The notes under the pieces: model-generated
Databases searched by the model: none
What the model was told of the DNA's origin: nothing
The model's input: the letters and a program-made list of their open reading frames with translations, nothing else
Shown here: positions 40,584 through 48,460 of the stretch, piece after piece
How the letters are laid out: every line of letters begins with the position of its first letter
Position numbering within the stretch: position 1 is the stretch's first letter
Source of the DNA: Aestuariibacter sp.
GTDB taxonomy: Bacteria > Pseudomonadota > Gammaproteobacteria > Enterobacterales > Alteromonadaceae
Direction of reading: 5' to 3'
DNA length: 64,000 nucleotides
Assembly: GCA_017794925.1 (NCBI GenBank)
Contig: CP051238.1
Location: 258,906-322,905, forward strand
Position numbers and translations under genes: made by a program

Positions 40584-41048
40584 CTATCTCGCCTGCTCGT
40601 ATCCAAACTGACGCCAGGATTCGTACACGAATACCGACACGGCGTTCGACAAATTCATACTGCGACTGTCAGGTAACATCGGAATACGCACTCGTTGTCC
40701 AGGTGGTAGCGACTCAATGATATCGTCAGGCAATCCACGGGTTTCCGGTCCGAATAATAACGCGTCACCTTGTTGATATTGCACGTCAGAATGAAACGCC
40801 TTTCCTTTGGTGGTGCAGGCAAACACGCGCTTGGGGTTACGCTCGACCAAATACGTTTCGAAGTTCGCGTAGCGTTTTACCTCTGCAAATTCATGGTAAT
40901 CCAGGCCCGCTCGACGAACACGCTTGTCGTCCCAATCAAACCCTAGCGGTTCAATTAAGTGCAGCGCATAACCCGTATTCGCGCATAAACGAATAATATT
41001 GCCAGTGTTGGGCGGAATTTCAGGTTGATAAAGTACAATATCCAGCAT
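40584..41048 (-). CDS. trmL: tRNA (cytidine/uridine-2'-O-)-methyltransferase TrmL
   Basis: A 154-aa minimal SPOUT (trefoil knot) methyltransferase. [25 protein letters not shown] is the N-terminal signature; [28 protein letters not shown] are the SAM-binding knot motifs. It methylates the ribose at position 34 of leucine tRNAs. Its place beside gpsA matches E. coli. Confidence 0.96.
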   Translation of the reverse strand: MLDIVLYQPEIPPNTGNIIRLCANTGYALHLIEPLGFDWDDKRVRRAGLDYHEFAEVKRYANFETYLVERNPKRVFACTTKGKAFHSDVQYQQGDALLFGPETRGLPDDIIESLPPGQRVRIPMLPDSRSMNLSNAVSVFVYESWRQFGYEQAR

Positions 41049-41126
41049 GTTGTGAATCCTGACCGGTAGTCGCAGAGGGCCGCATTATGCGAGTTTTCAG
41101 CGGTTGCGTCAAAACACGGGGGAGCA

Positions 41127-42107
41127 TTAGGCCCCGGGTGTAAAAAAGCGGACTATCTGACGCATCACCGGGGTACGAATAGCATCCTGCTCAATTAATA
41201 TTTCGTGTTTTGCGCCAGCCACCGACACCCAGTTTGCGTCAGGCATGTGACTAACAACGCGTTGTTGTCTTTGATTGTCGACCACCCCATCCCGTTCAGC
41301 ACTGAAAACAGTCACAGGTAGGGTGAGTTCACTGGCGTGTTGTTCAATCTGCCACATTGCGGCACTGGCGGCTGCAAGCCACTCAGGCGTTACCCCACCT
41401 AACCGGATTTCGGGTTGTTGAGCATAAAGTTCACGAAACAACTGGTAGCGCGCTTCGCTGCCGGTTAACCGGTTTGTTGCAAAAGGCTCTTCGTGGTAAT
41501 CACGCTGACCAAAGAAGTAACCGCTGGCACCCGGTATAAGCGCATTGTAAGCCCTGTTTACGGTAATCAGCGTTGATGCCAGCCACGCTGGCATTGCGGG
41601 GCGGATACCAAACATAGGGGCGCAAAAGACAACGCGGGAAAAAACTTCTGGCAGCGATAATAAGGTTAATGCCCCAATCGCCGACCCCATGGAATGACAC
41701 AGCAAATTGAGTTCACCTTGTTGATTAGGGATAACAACATGATTGAGAAAATACTGCATGTCGGCGACGTATTCGTCAAAGTGATTCACAAACCCCAGAT
41801 GAGGATTATCTCGCATTCTGCCAGATAACCCCTGGCCGCGGTGATCGAGTATAAATACCGCGAAGCCCTGGTGGTAGAGATCGTAAATCACTTCCTGATA
41901 TTTCAGTAACGACTCAATACGACCCGAACTGATCACCACCGACGCATGCGCATCGGCGGGTATACAGTAGGCATAGTGCACCAGTACGTCCCCCTGCCCG
42001 GTAAAGCGGTTTTGCATAACGTGCTGTTGCCAAAACGGCGTTATGCACTGCGCGAAATCCTGCTGCAGGTTAGGTTCGGTAAAATACGAATAATTATTCT
42101 CGCTCAT
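41127..42107 (-). CDS. Alpha/beta hydrolase of the PldB (lysophospholipase L2) type
   Basis: A 326-aa protein without a signal peptide. FILDHRGQGLSGR is the oxyanion/first-turn segment of the PldB family, LLCHSMGSAIGAL the nucleophile elbow (Ser; the usual first Gly is Cys), and AERDGVVDNQRQ and GAKHEIL the Asp and His of the triad. Activity probably on lysophospholipids or monoacylglycerols. Its start overlaps the end of the sensor kinase gene by 14 bp, so it is in the cpxRA-like operon, suggesting an envelope-stress link. Confidence 0.88.
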   Translation of the reverse strand: MSENNYSYFTEPNLQQDFAQCITPFWQQHVMQNRFTGQGDVLVHYAYCIPADAHASVVISSGRIESLLKYQEVIYDLYHQGFAVFILDHRGQGLSGRMRDNPHLGFVNHFDEYVADMQYFLNHVVIPNQQGELNLLCHSMGSAIGALTLLSLPEVFSRVVFCAPMFGIRPAMPAWLASTLITVNRAYNALIPGASGYFFGQRDYHEEPFATNRLTGSEARYQLFRELYAQQPEIRLGGVTPEWLAAASAAMWQIEQHASELTLPVTVFSAERDGVVDNQRQQRVVSHMPDANWVSVAGAKHEILIEQDAIRTPVMRQIVRFFTPGA

Positions 42108-43464
42108 GCCCTAAGGGTACGGTAATTGTGACTACCAGGCCACCAGAATCTCCTGGTTTGGCACTGATTGTACCGCGATGCAGAGCAATGGCGGCTTGTG
42201 CAATAGCCAGCCCTAAACCCACGCCCCCCGATTTGCGCTCCCTCGATGCTGAAGGCCGGTAGAAGGGCCTGAAGATCTCTTCACACTCCGCTGGCGTTAA
42301 TCCTGGTCCATCGTCCTTAATCACTAACGTAACCTGTTCTTCCGTCACAGTAAATGACGCTTCAACAAGCGTATCCGCGTAACGAATTGCATTTCTCAAT
42401 ACATTTTCTACCGCGCTGTTCAGCTGATTCACGTCTGCTTTCAGGCTGACATCCGGGATTTCATCACTATTGAAATGCTTGCTGTTGGTACTGGCTTCAA
42501 AAGCCGCATCCTGAAACAATTCTCTCATGGCATCGCGCAAGTTTAATCGGCTTAACACCGGTTTTCCGGCTTCTGCACGAGTAAGTTGAAGCAACTGATT
42601 TATCAACGCTTCCATACGAATCGCTTCGCGTTCAATGCGATCCAGCGTAGGCGAATCGACTTCTTGCTGATGTGCCAGGCCAATCGCCATTTGCATTCGA
42701 GCTAGCGGTGAACGCAGCTCGTGAGAAATATCAGCCAGCAAACGCTTTTGTCCCGACCACATCGTCGATAACTGCTCTGCCATTAAATTAAAGTCCGCTG
42801 CCAGTTCACCGATTTCATCGCGTCTGAATGCCTTGATATCAGTTCGCGCTTGCCAGTCGCCTTCGGCTAGCTGACGTCCGGTGTGCTGTAAGTGCCTGAT
42901 GGGACGCACAATAGATTTTGCAAACAACCAGCAGAACAGCGCAGAAATAATAACGGCAGTGGGGATCAACCAGAAAAGTATTCGTTCCGGGCCACCCTTC
43001 CCATCCGGGCGACGCCAATAGACGGCATGGGATGTACCATTAAAGTTTACGATCACCGGTCCTATGGCTACCATTGGGCCAAGCTGAACAGAAATATAGT
43101 TAGACTGTCGGGCAAACTGAGCAAGCAAGCTTTCTTCATCAGGCCGTAACGGTGGGCCGCCATTATTAGATACTTTGCCAGTATCAAGGTTGACCGAAAT
43201 AAACGAACGGCGTTGTTGCATACTCACGTCACGTAGCAGCGGTCGGAACTGGTCGTATGCAGCTTTACGCCGCTCCAAATCATTCACCATGGCCACCAGC
43301 TGCTGAATATCATTGTTACTGGGTTGTTCGATTTGGAAAGGCTGATAGAACATCCTGGCCAGCCAGGCCGATGTGACAGCCGTGAGAACCAGCGTTACCC
43401 AGAACCAAAGAAAAAGGCGCCCAACCAGGCGCCGTGTGGGATTAATAAACGCTAAGAATTTCAT
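42094..43464 (-). CDS. CpxA-like sensor histidine kinase
   Basis: A 456-aa inner-membrane kinase. Two membrane helices (about 12-34 and 160-180) flank a periplasmic sensor of about 125 residues; then HAMP (RPIRHLQHTGRQLAEGDW), HisKA (LLADISHELRSPLARMQ), and HATPase (NVLRNAIRYAD; DDGPGL; GVGLGLAIAQ). The dimerisation motif and architecture resemble CpxA. Overlaps the regulator gene by ATGA and the hydrolase by 14 bp. The signal cannot be read from sequence. Confidence 0.9.
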   Translation of the reverse strand: MKFLAFINPTRRLVGRLFLWFWVTLVLTAVTSAWLARMFYQPFQIEQPSNNDIQQLVAMVNDLERRKAAYDQFRPLLRDVSMQQRRSFISVNLDTGKVSNNGGPPLRPDEESLLAQFARQSNYISVQLGPMVAIGPVIVNFNGTSHAVYWRRPDGKGGPERILFWLIPTAVIISALFCWLFAKSIVRPIRHLQHTGRQLAEGDWQARTDIKAFRRDEIGELAADFNLMAEQLSTMWSGQKRLLADISHELRSPLARMQMAIGLAHQQEVDSPTLDRIEREAIRMEALINQLLQLTRAEAGKPVLSRLNLRDAMRELFQDAAFEASTNSKHFNSDEIPDVSLKADVNQLNSAVENVLRNAIRYADTLVEASFTVTEEQVTLVIKDDGPGLTPAECEEIFRPFYRPSASRERKSGGVGLGLAIAQAAIALHRGTISAKPGDSGGLVVTITVPLGHERE

Positions 43465-44183
43465 GATTGCTGACGCAGTAAGTAACCGGAACCGCGTATC
43501 GTTTTGATTTTTTCATCATTACAACAAGCAGATAACTTCTTTCGTAAGTTACTCACATGCATATCGATGCTCCTGTCGAACGCCATGAGTTTTCGACCTA
43601 ACACCTGCTGACTGATATCTTCTTTGGTGACCAGGTCGCCGGCATTGACCATTAACAAACGCAGAATTGAAAACTCTGTGCCGGTCAGGGTAAGCAATAC
43701 GCCTTTAACCGAGGCTTCCTGCTTACTAACACTCAGCTCTATGTCATTGATCACCAAATCCTGTTGCTGTTTTACCTGAGAACCCAGCTCCAGGCGGCGG
43801 AATATAGCTTTAATGCGTGCCACCAGCTCACGGTGGTTAAATGGTTTTGGCAGATAGTCGTCTGCGCCTAACTCCAGCCCCAGAATACGGTCATAATCGT
43901 CGCCCTTCGCGGTAAGCATTAACACCGGCGTTAAATGTGTCTGACGCAGTTTTTTAAGCACGTCGAAACCGTCCATTTTAGGCATCATCACGTCTAACAA
44001 AATCAAATCAAAATTACCGGTCCCGGTAGCCAGCTTCAATCCCGCTTCGCCGTCGTGAGCCACCGTCACGTCGTAACCCATTGTTTCGAGGTAACTCTGT
44101 AGCATTTCGCTTAGTTCATCGTCGTCGTCAATCAACAAGATCGACTGATAAGCCGAAAACGCCGGCTTGCTCACATTACTCAC
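43461..44183 (-). CDS. CpxR-like response regulator (OmpR/PhoB class)
   Basis: 240 aa from the GTG at 44183, which has AAAGGA seven bases before it and gives a start just ahead of the receiver; an ATG at 44258 would add 25 residues of non-typical N-terminus. Receiver ILLIDDDDELSEML with acidic pocket, phospho-Asp in LLDVMMPKMDG, switch Lys in DYLPKPFNHREL; winged-helix DNA-binding domain at the C-terminus (SIDMHVSNLRKKL, IRGSGYLL). A CpxR-box-like sequence lies upstream. Confidence 0.9.
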   Translation of the reverse strand: MSNVSKPAFSAYQSILLIDDDDELSEMLQSYLETMGYDVTVAHDGEAGLKLATGTGNFDLILLDVMMPKMDGFDVLKKLRQTHLTPVLMLTAKGDDYDRILGLELGADDYLPKPFNHRELVARIKAIFRRLELGSQVKQQQDLVINDIELSVSKQEASVKGVLLTLTGTEFSILRLLMVNAGDLVTKEDISQQVLGRKLMAFDRSIDMHVSNLRKKLSACCNDEKIKTIRGSGYLLRQQS

Positions 44184-44335
44184 GTCGATTTCCTTTTTTT
44201 GCCATACGTGATTAATTACATTAACGGTAGATATAGCACGGGCTTTCAAGGTGGTCATAGTTTTTCCATTAATGTGGATGACAATTCTGACCGTAAGATT
44301 ACTGATTGCTTATTATACAAGCAAAACGAAAGCCG

Positions 44336-44371
44336 GTGATTTACGCAACTTTTACATTAGCAGTAAATCAC
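44336..44371 (-). promoter_or_regulatory. CpxR-box-like site and inverted repeat upstream of the regulator gene
   Basis: On the minus strand GTAAA-N6-GTAAA spans 44355 to 44340, fitting the reported CpxR consensus (two GTAAA separated by 4-8 bp). The same stretch also contains the perfect inverse arms GTGATTTAC (44336-44344) and GTAAATCAC (44363-44371). It lies between DUF1501 and the regulator gene and would allow autoregulation; by-eye match only. Confidence 0.4.
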
Positions 44372-44379
44372 ATTTAGCC

Positions 44380-45729
44380 CTAGTCCATGAAGCCCACATC
44401 GTGCTGATTAAAGTGAGTTAAGTTGGGCAGGATACCGGTAAGTTCAGTGTCGGAGAGCCCAAACCATCGCGCAAGTGTCGCGGCGTACTGGTCTACCGAT
44501 AATGTGGGAATCATTCGTCCGTCGCCCATGTCGTCGTTGCTGTTCAGTGCCATTTCCGGTAACTGCCCATATACGTCAGCGCCTTGCACAGCGTCCCCCA
44601 GCACAATGTGATTGCCTCCCCAACCGTGATCGGTGCCGTCGCCGTTGCTGGTGAGCGTGCGTCCAAAATCCGACGCAGTAAAGGCCGTAACCTGCTCACT
44701 CACGCCTAACTCACTGGTGGCGTTATAGAACGCAGCCATGCCCTCAGCCAGTTCCATCAGTAACGCGGGATGATCGGCTAACTGATTGTCGTGGGTATCC
44801 CATCCTCCCAACGTAACAAAATACACCTGACGAGGTTGTTCCAGGTGCTGTTGAACACTGATCATATTGGCAACCAAACGCATCTGTTCAGCAAAACGGG
44901 TAGCAGGAAAGGCGGTGTTAAGTTCTGGTCCCAGCGCCAAGGCGCCATTTACCAACCCACCTCTCGTGCGGGTACGGTCGACCATGGTGGCAAATTGCGT
45001 AGCAAACATGCCTTCGGTGCCGGCGTGGATCCGATCGAGAAACGCTGCATTTGGTCGTTGCCATTCCTGGTCAGGATTAATACCTTCCAACACTTCTGCG
45101 CCCTGATTACTCAGGGCAAAAGGCAATACCAGAGTTCCCGTTTGCCAAAGGTTATTTCCGGCCATGGACAGGTTCATTGAGATAGGCGCACTGGTATCAG
45201 ACAGCATATCGGCCATCCTTCCGGCCCAGCCTGTTAATGCGGCTTGCTGTGGATGCGCTGTTTGCCAGTGATTCTGTTGGTCGGAATGGGAAAAAAGCTG
45301 GGGCGGTAATACGGCTCTTCCCACAAGCACATCTTCTTTAGTGACAGGCTCAATCAAAGGGCCAACGTTGGCCACAAGTGCCATATTCCCCTGTTCGTAA
45401 ATTGAATGTAATGCCGCGAGAGACGGGTGCAGACCCAAGGTACTGTACTGGGTATTTGTTACACTCAGGGGTAATGCAGCATCCAACGCAACCGCCAGAT
45501 TTTGCCGCGTAGCAGCGTATTGCTGATATGCACTCTGATCGGTAGGAATAAGCATATTCAAAGAGTCGTTACCGCCCAGCAAGAATACGCATACCAGTGC
45601 TTTATAGTCATTAAACGATTGCGCCGATGTAGCCGCACTGACCAGATTAAATTGCGATGTTGTTGCCCATAGAGAACTTGCACCACCCAGACTAACCAAA
45701 CTGCGTTTTAAAAAATCACGTCTTTGCAT
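44380..45729 (-). CDS. DUF1501 protein with twin-arginine signal
   Basis: A 449-aa protein. The N-terminus MQRRDFLKRSLVSLGGASSL is a Tat signal (RRDFLK), so it is exported folded. The body is a sulfatase/alkaline-phosphatase-like DUF1501 domain: VFLLGGNDSLNMLIP, HSDQQNHWQTA, VYFVTLGGWDTHDNQ and FTASDFGRTL, with DHGWGGNHIVLG near the end. Function unknown. It lies 9 bp after the DUF1800 gene; this pair recurs together in many bacteria. Confidence 0.93.
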   Translation of the reverse strand: MQRRDFLKRSLVSLGGASSLWATTSQFNLVSAATSAQSFNDYKALVCVFLLGGNDSLNMLIPTDQSAYQQYAATRQNLAVALDAALPLSVTNTQYSTLGLHPSLAALHSIYEQGNMALVANVGPLIEPVTKEDVLVGRAVLPPQLFSHSDQQNHWQTAHPQQAALTGWAGRMADMLSDTSAPISMNLSMAGNNLWQTGTLVLPFALSNQGAEVLEGINPDQEWQRPNAAFLDRIHAGTEGMFATQFATMVDRTRTRGGLVNGALALGPELNTAFPATRFAEQMRLVANMISVQQHLEQPRQVYFVTLGGWDTHDNQLADHPALLMELAEGMAAFYNATSELGVSEQVTAFTASDFGRTLTSNGDGTDHGWGGNHIVLGDAVQGADVYGQLPEMALNSNDDMGDGRMIPTLSVDQYAATLARWFGLSDTELTGILPNLTHFNQHDVGFMD

Positions 45730-45738
45730 GGTGAGCTC

Positions 45739-47388
45739 CTACAGCTGTATCGCGAATTGCGGAGATATGGTGATCAAATACACCACATTCGCCAGTTTTA
45801 TCCATTCTGTTTGTTCCTGAGACCAGTGTTCTAACGCATCCATTAAAACGGTCCGCATGGCGTCGTTCATTTGTCCGTCCAGTAACATCAGGTTAAGATA
45901 ATCCAACAGCGCATCGTGGTCATTCGACAAGGCTGCAAGCCGATCGAAATTCACAATACCTACGTCATCTTCAACAATTTCATCGCCGCGAAGGTTATTA
46001 AACCAAGCCATGTAGTACATGTAATTTACAAAACGGGTAATACTAATCTCGTTCGTAATCTGAAACTCAGGAGACACCAGACCCGCATCGCGAATAGCAC
46101 CGGGCGCGCTATAGTCAGGCCGGTAAAAGTTAAAAACACTGGGTGAATCCAGTGGCGCTATACCGATGTTGAAACCAACAAATTCGTGCCCCATACCACC
46201 GTCGCGAGCCTGAGAGGCAAATACCCGCATTACATGCGCAATCCGCAAGAGTGGATTTCTTAATTTACCCGTTTGCGATGCATCCATTATTCTCGCTTCA
46301 TCGTCCAGTAAAATGGCAGTAATGACTGCTTGCATATCACCGCGTACGCCATGGCCATTGTCGTTAAATGCAGCCGCTACACGTGATATGTATTGCGCAC
46401 TTGGATTGCTGGTTACCAATCGCTGGATAAGCTGTTTACCTATGAACGGCCCTACATTCGGGTGGTTAAACAGGTTATCCAACGCCATGGCCAGGTCTGC
46501 TCTGGCATTCTGTCCCGCGGGAACAACCGTACCATTGAGCAGTGTTTTTTCACCCCTATCATGAAAAGCCTCATAGGGCTCCATTGGAGACTGACCATCG
46601 TAATTGTCTTCCCACCAATTGGCGCGGCCTGCAAAATTCCACCCAGTAAAAACATGGGCGAATCCTTTTATGACATCCTGATCATAGGTTGCCACAGGCT
46701 CCCCCTGACTATTGGTCACGACACTACCATCCTCATTAAGTGCCACCAGCCCGATGGTAAACAATTGCATAACCTCTCGTGCAAAGTTTTCATCAGGGCG
46801 AATATTTCGCTCAGTATCCGGCTTTTCATTGCCTAGCATACTCAAATACATGCCCATCATAGGGTGTAAGGTGACCGCTTCAAGTAACTCTCTGAAGTTA
46901 CCAAAGCTGTGTGCTAGCAGTGTATCGTAATAAGACGCAACGCCTCGTGGGTCAACCAGCAACCGGGTGTCTTTTGTAGACACAACAAATATTTCGGAAA
47001 GCGCAAACGCAACGCGCTGCCGCAGTTGGTCGTCTGCATAGATTGAACGTTGCCACCAGGTTTCGACCCAGTGATGACTGTAAATTTCTTCCTGAGGGAA
47101 CGTACTGTTCAGTAATGGAAGGTGTTCTGTAACAGGCTGTGCAAATTGACTGTTCAGCCACTGTTCTGCCCCCATCACAGCAACCTGTTCAACGCTTTCG
47201 TCTGTAGGACCGAACGACGCCTGCATGAGTAACCTTACCGCTTCTTCATTCGTTATAACGGGCGCTGAAGGTATCTCTGGCGCGGGTTGTGGGGTGGGAT
47301 TCGACTCCGGATCTGTCGATTCGGTACCACCTCCGCATCCTGCGAGGAATATCCCAATCGAAATGCAAAGAATAAAACGTAATGACAT
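45739..47388 (-). CDS. DUF1800 family lipoprotein
   Basis: A 549-aa protein from the ATG at 47388 (AGGA site), giving a lipoprotein signal: RFILCISIGIFLAGCGGG with a lipobox Cys. An Asp/Glu-rich linker is followed by the DUF1800 domain: EEAVRLLMQASFGPTDESV, YWSRS-like LRQRVAFALSEIFVVS, REVMQLFTIGL and HVFTGWNF. A frame with 30 extra residues exists upstream but lacks a plausible signal. Function unknown; co-operonic with DUF1501. Confidence 0.92.
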   Translation of the reverse strand: MSLRFILCISIGIFLAGCGGGTESTDPESNPTPQPAPEIPSAPVITNEEAVRLLMQASFGPTDESVEQVAVMGAEQWLNSQFAQPVTEHLPLLNSTFPQEEIYSHHWVETWWQRSIYADDQLRQRVAFALSEIFVVSTKDTRLLVDPRGVASYYDTLLAHSFGNFRELLEAVTLHPMMGMYLSMLGNEKPDTERNIRPDENFAREVMQLFTIGLVALNEDGSVVTNSQGEPVATYDQDVIKGFAHVFTGWNFAGRANWWEDNYDGQSPMEPYEAFHDRGEKTLLNGTVVPAGQNARADLAMALDNLFNHPNVGPFIGKQLIQRLVTSNPSAQYISRVAAAFNDNGHGVRGDMQAVITAILLDDEARIMDASQTGKLRNPLLRIAHVMRVFASQARDGGMGHEFVGFNIGIAPLDSPSVFNFYRPDYSAPGAIRDAGLVSPEFQITNEISITRFVNYMYYMAWFNNLRGDEIVEDDVGIVNFDRLAALSNDHDALLDYLNLMLLDGQMNDAMRTVLMDALEHWSQEQTEWIKLANVVYLITISPQFAIQL

Positions 47389-47554
47389 GACGTCCTGCGC
47401 ATACAACACTATTCGATATTCCAGTATGGCAAATACGTCTCGTTGTTCGGGTATACCAAATGCAATATGCGTATGCATTCAGGCAAAGCACCCTTTAAGA
47501 CTGGAAAGGTCACGCTATGTCGTGACCTGAGCATGAAATGAACAGCAGCGTCTT

Positions 47555-47971
47555 TTACTTACCGTAGTCCGGCACTTTTCGCACATACTTGTCGTCACTG
47601 AATAGTGGCGAGGTAACAATCAAATCCGCGGTAGCAGGCGAACATGCAACGGGCACATTCCAAACCGAGCACAAGCGCAGCAGCGCTTTTACGTCCGGGT
47701 CATGCGGTGCGGGGTTTAACGGGTCCCAGAAGAAAAACAATCCATCCAGATTGCCGTCGGCAATAAGTGCACCAATTTGCTGATCGCCGCCTAGCGGACC
47801 GCTTTTGAACCGGTGTACTTCAAGGCCGGTATTGTCCTGAATCAGGGCCCCGGTTGTGCCGGTTGCAACAATGCGAAACGGGCGCAGGGTGTCAATGTGC
47901 TGTTTTACCCATTCGAGCAGTTCAGCTTTTTTATGGTCGTGAGCAACCAACGCAATGGTACGGCTAGACAT
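47555..47971 (-). CDS. mgsA: Methylglyoxal synthase
   Basis: A 138-aa enzyme from the ATG at 47971 with AAGGAA before it. IALVAHDHKKAELLEW, ATGTTG, KSGPLGGDQQIGALIADG and FFFWDPLNPAPHDPDVKALLRL are the conserved phosphate-binding and catalytic (Asp) segments. It converts dihydroxyacetone phosphate to methylglyoxal as a glycolytic bypass. Divergent from the argC leader. Confidence 0.96.
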   Translation of the reverse strand: MSSRTIALVAHDHKKAELLEWVKQHIDTLRPFRIVATGTTGALIQDNTGLEVHRFKSGPLGGDQQIGALIADGNLDGLFFFWDPLNPAPHDPDVKALLRLCSVWNVPVACSPATADLIVTSPLFSDDKYVRKVPDYGK

Positions 47972-48106
47972 GGCAATTCCTTTCTTTATTGTATGATTAT
48001 TCGCTTTTTGTACCATTTATCAGCGGGTAATGAAACGGTAACCCTACACTGAAAAAATGGATAGTCTGTCGCCAGACAGAGGAAAAACTGAATTTTACCG
48101 GGCAAC

Positions 48107-48156
48107 TGTAAATATTTATACATTTTTATTGCATAAAAATTCAGATTGGATACAAT
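48107..48156 (+). promoter_or_regulatory. argC promoter overlapped by a paired ARG (ArgR) box
   Basis: Two 18-bp ARG-box-like sites separated by exactly 3 bp, the normal ArgR hexamer spacing: 48107-48124 (core TAAATATTTATACA) and 48128-48145 (core TGCATAAAAATTCA, against consensus TGAATwwwwATTCA). A sigma70-like promoter TTGCAT (48129-48134), 16 bp, TACAAT (48151-48156) overlaps the second box, so ArgR would block RNA polymerase. Predicted start of transcription is near 48163. Confidence 0.75.
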
Positions 48157-48175
48157 TATCTACGGTTAAGGCATC

Positions 48176-48195
48176 CAACCCTAAAATTTGGGTTG
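48176..48195 (+). other. Hairpin at the 5' end of the argC leader
   Basis: CAACCC and GGGTTG arms around TAAAATTT (which adds A-T pairs) form a compact hairpin a few bases after the predicted transcription start and nine bases before the leader's AGGAA site. Confidence 0.45.
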
Positions 48196-48212
48196 TAACA
48201 TGATAGGAATTG

Positions 48213-48341
48213 ATGATGACACAACCAACTCGCGTTGTTGGTTCAACCACTAGCAACGACAAAGAGTTTACCTCTCCCCTGGCTGGCTACAATATGCAGT
48301 GTGAATGGCGACGACGTATAGTCAGGTCGCCGAAGCAGTAG
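48213..48341 (+). CDS. Candidate arginine leader peptide of the arg operon
   Basis: A 42-codon frame, ATG ATG..., with AGGAA 4-7 bases upstream. The product begins MMTQPTRVVGS and ends WRRRIVRSPKQ. Five Arg codons in all, four of them within residues 33-38, using CGA CGA CGT and AGG, codons that are usually rare. The stop TAG lies 16 bp before a strong terminator hairpin, and argC follows. This is the layout of his/thr/ilv-type attenuator leaders with arginine as the sensed residue. An internal ATG at 48294 could give a 15-residue form. No homologue known to me. Confidence 0.65.
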   Translation: MMTQPTRVVGSTTSNDKEFTSPLAGYNMQCEWRRRIVRSPKQ

Positions 48342-48356
48342 AACACTCGCTGTAGC

Positions 48357-48428
48357 ACACTTTTTACCTTTGTGCTTTATCGGTCGGCCTGCTCACAAGC
48401 CCCACGCAAAGGTAAAAAGTGTTTTTTT
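48357..48428 (+). terminator. Attenuator terminator in the argC leader
   Basis: A 16-bp perfect stem (48357-48372 with 48407-48422: ACACTTTTTACCTTTG / CAAAGGTAAAAAGTGT), 34-nt loop, and a run of seven T residues at 48422-48428. It ends 33 bp before the argC ATG, too close to be a terminator for anything else. A weaker competing hairpin AGCAC (48354-48358) / GTGCT (48372-48376) would pull apart the foot of the terminator stem. Confidence 0.85.
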
Positions 48429-48460
48429 ATTTGTAACTACCCAAACTCTACGAACGAATT

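Noticed and set aside
48298..48361. Pairing of AGTGTG (48298-48303) with CACACT (48356-48361) as the argC antiterminator
   Set aside because: A ribosome stalled at the Arg codons would cover 48298-48303, so this pairing would be blocked exactly when it is needed; the AGCAC/GTGCT alternative fits better.
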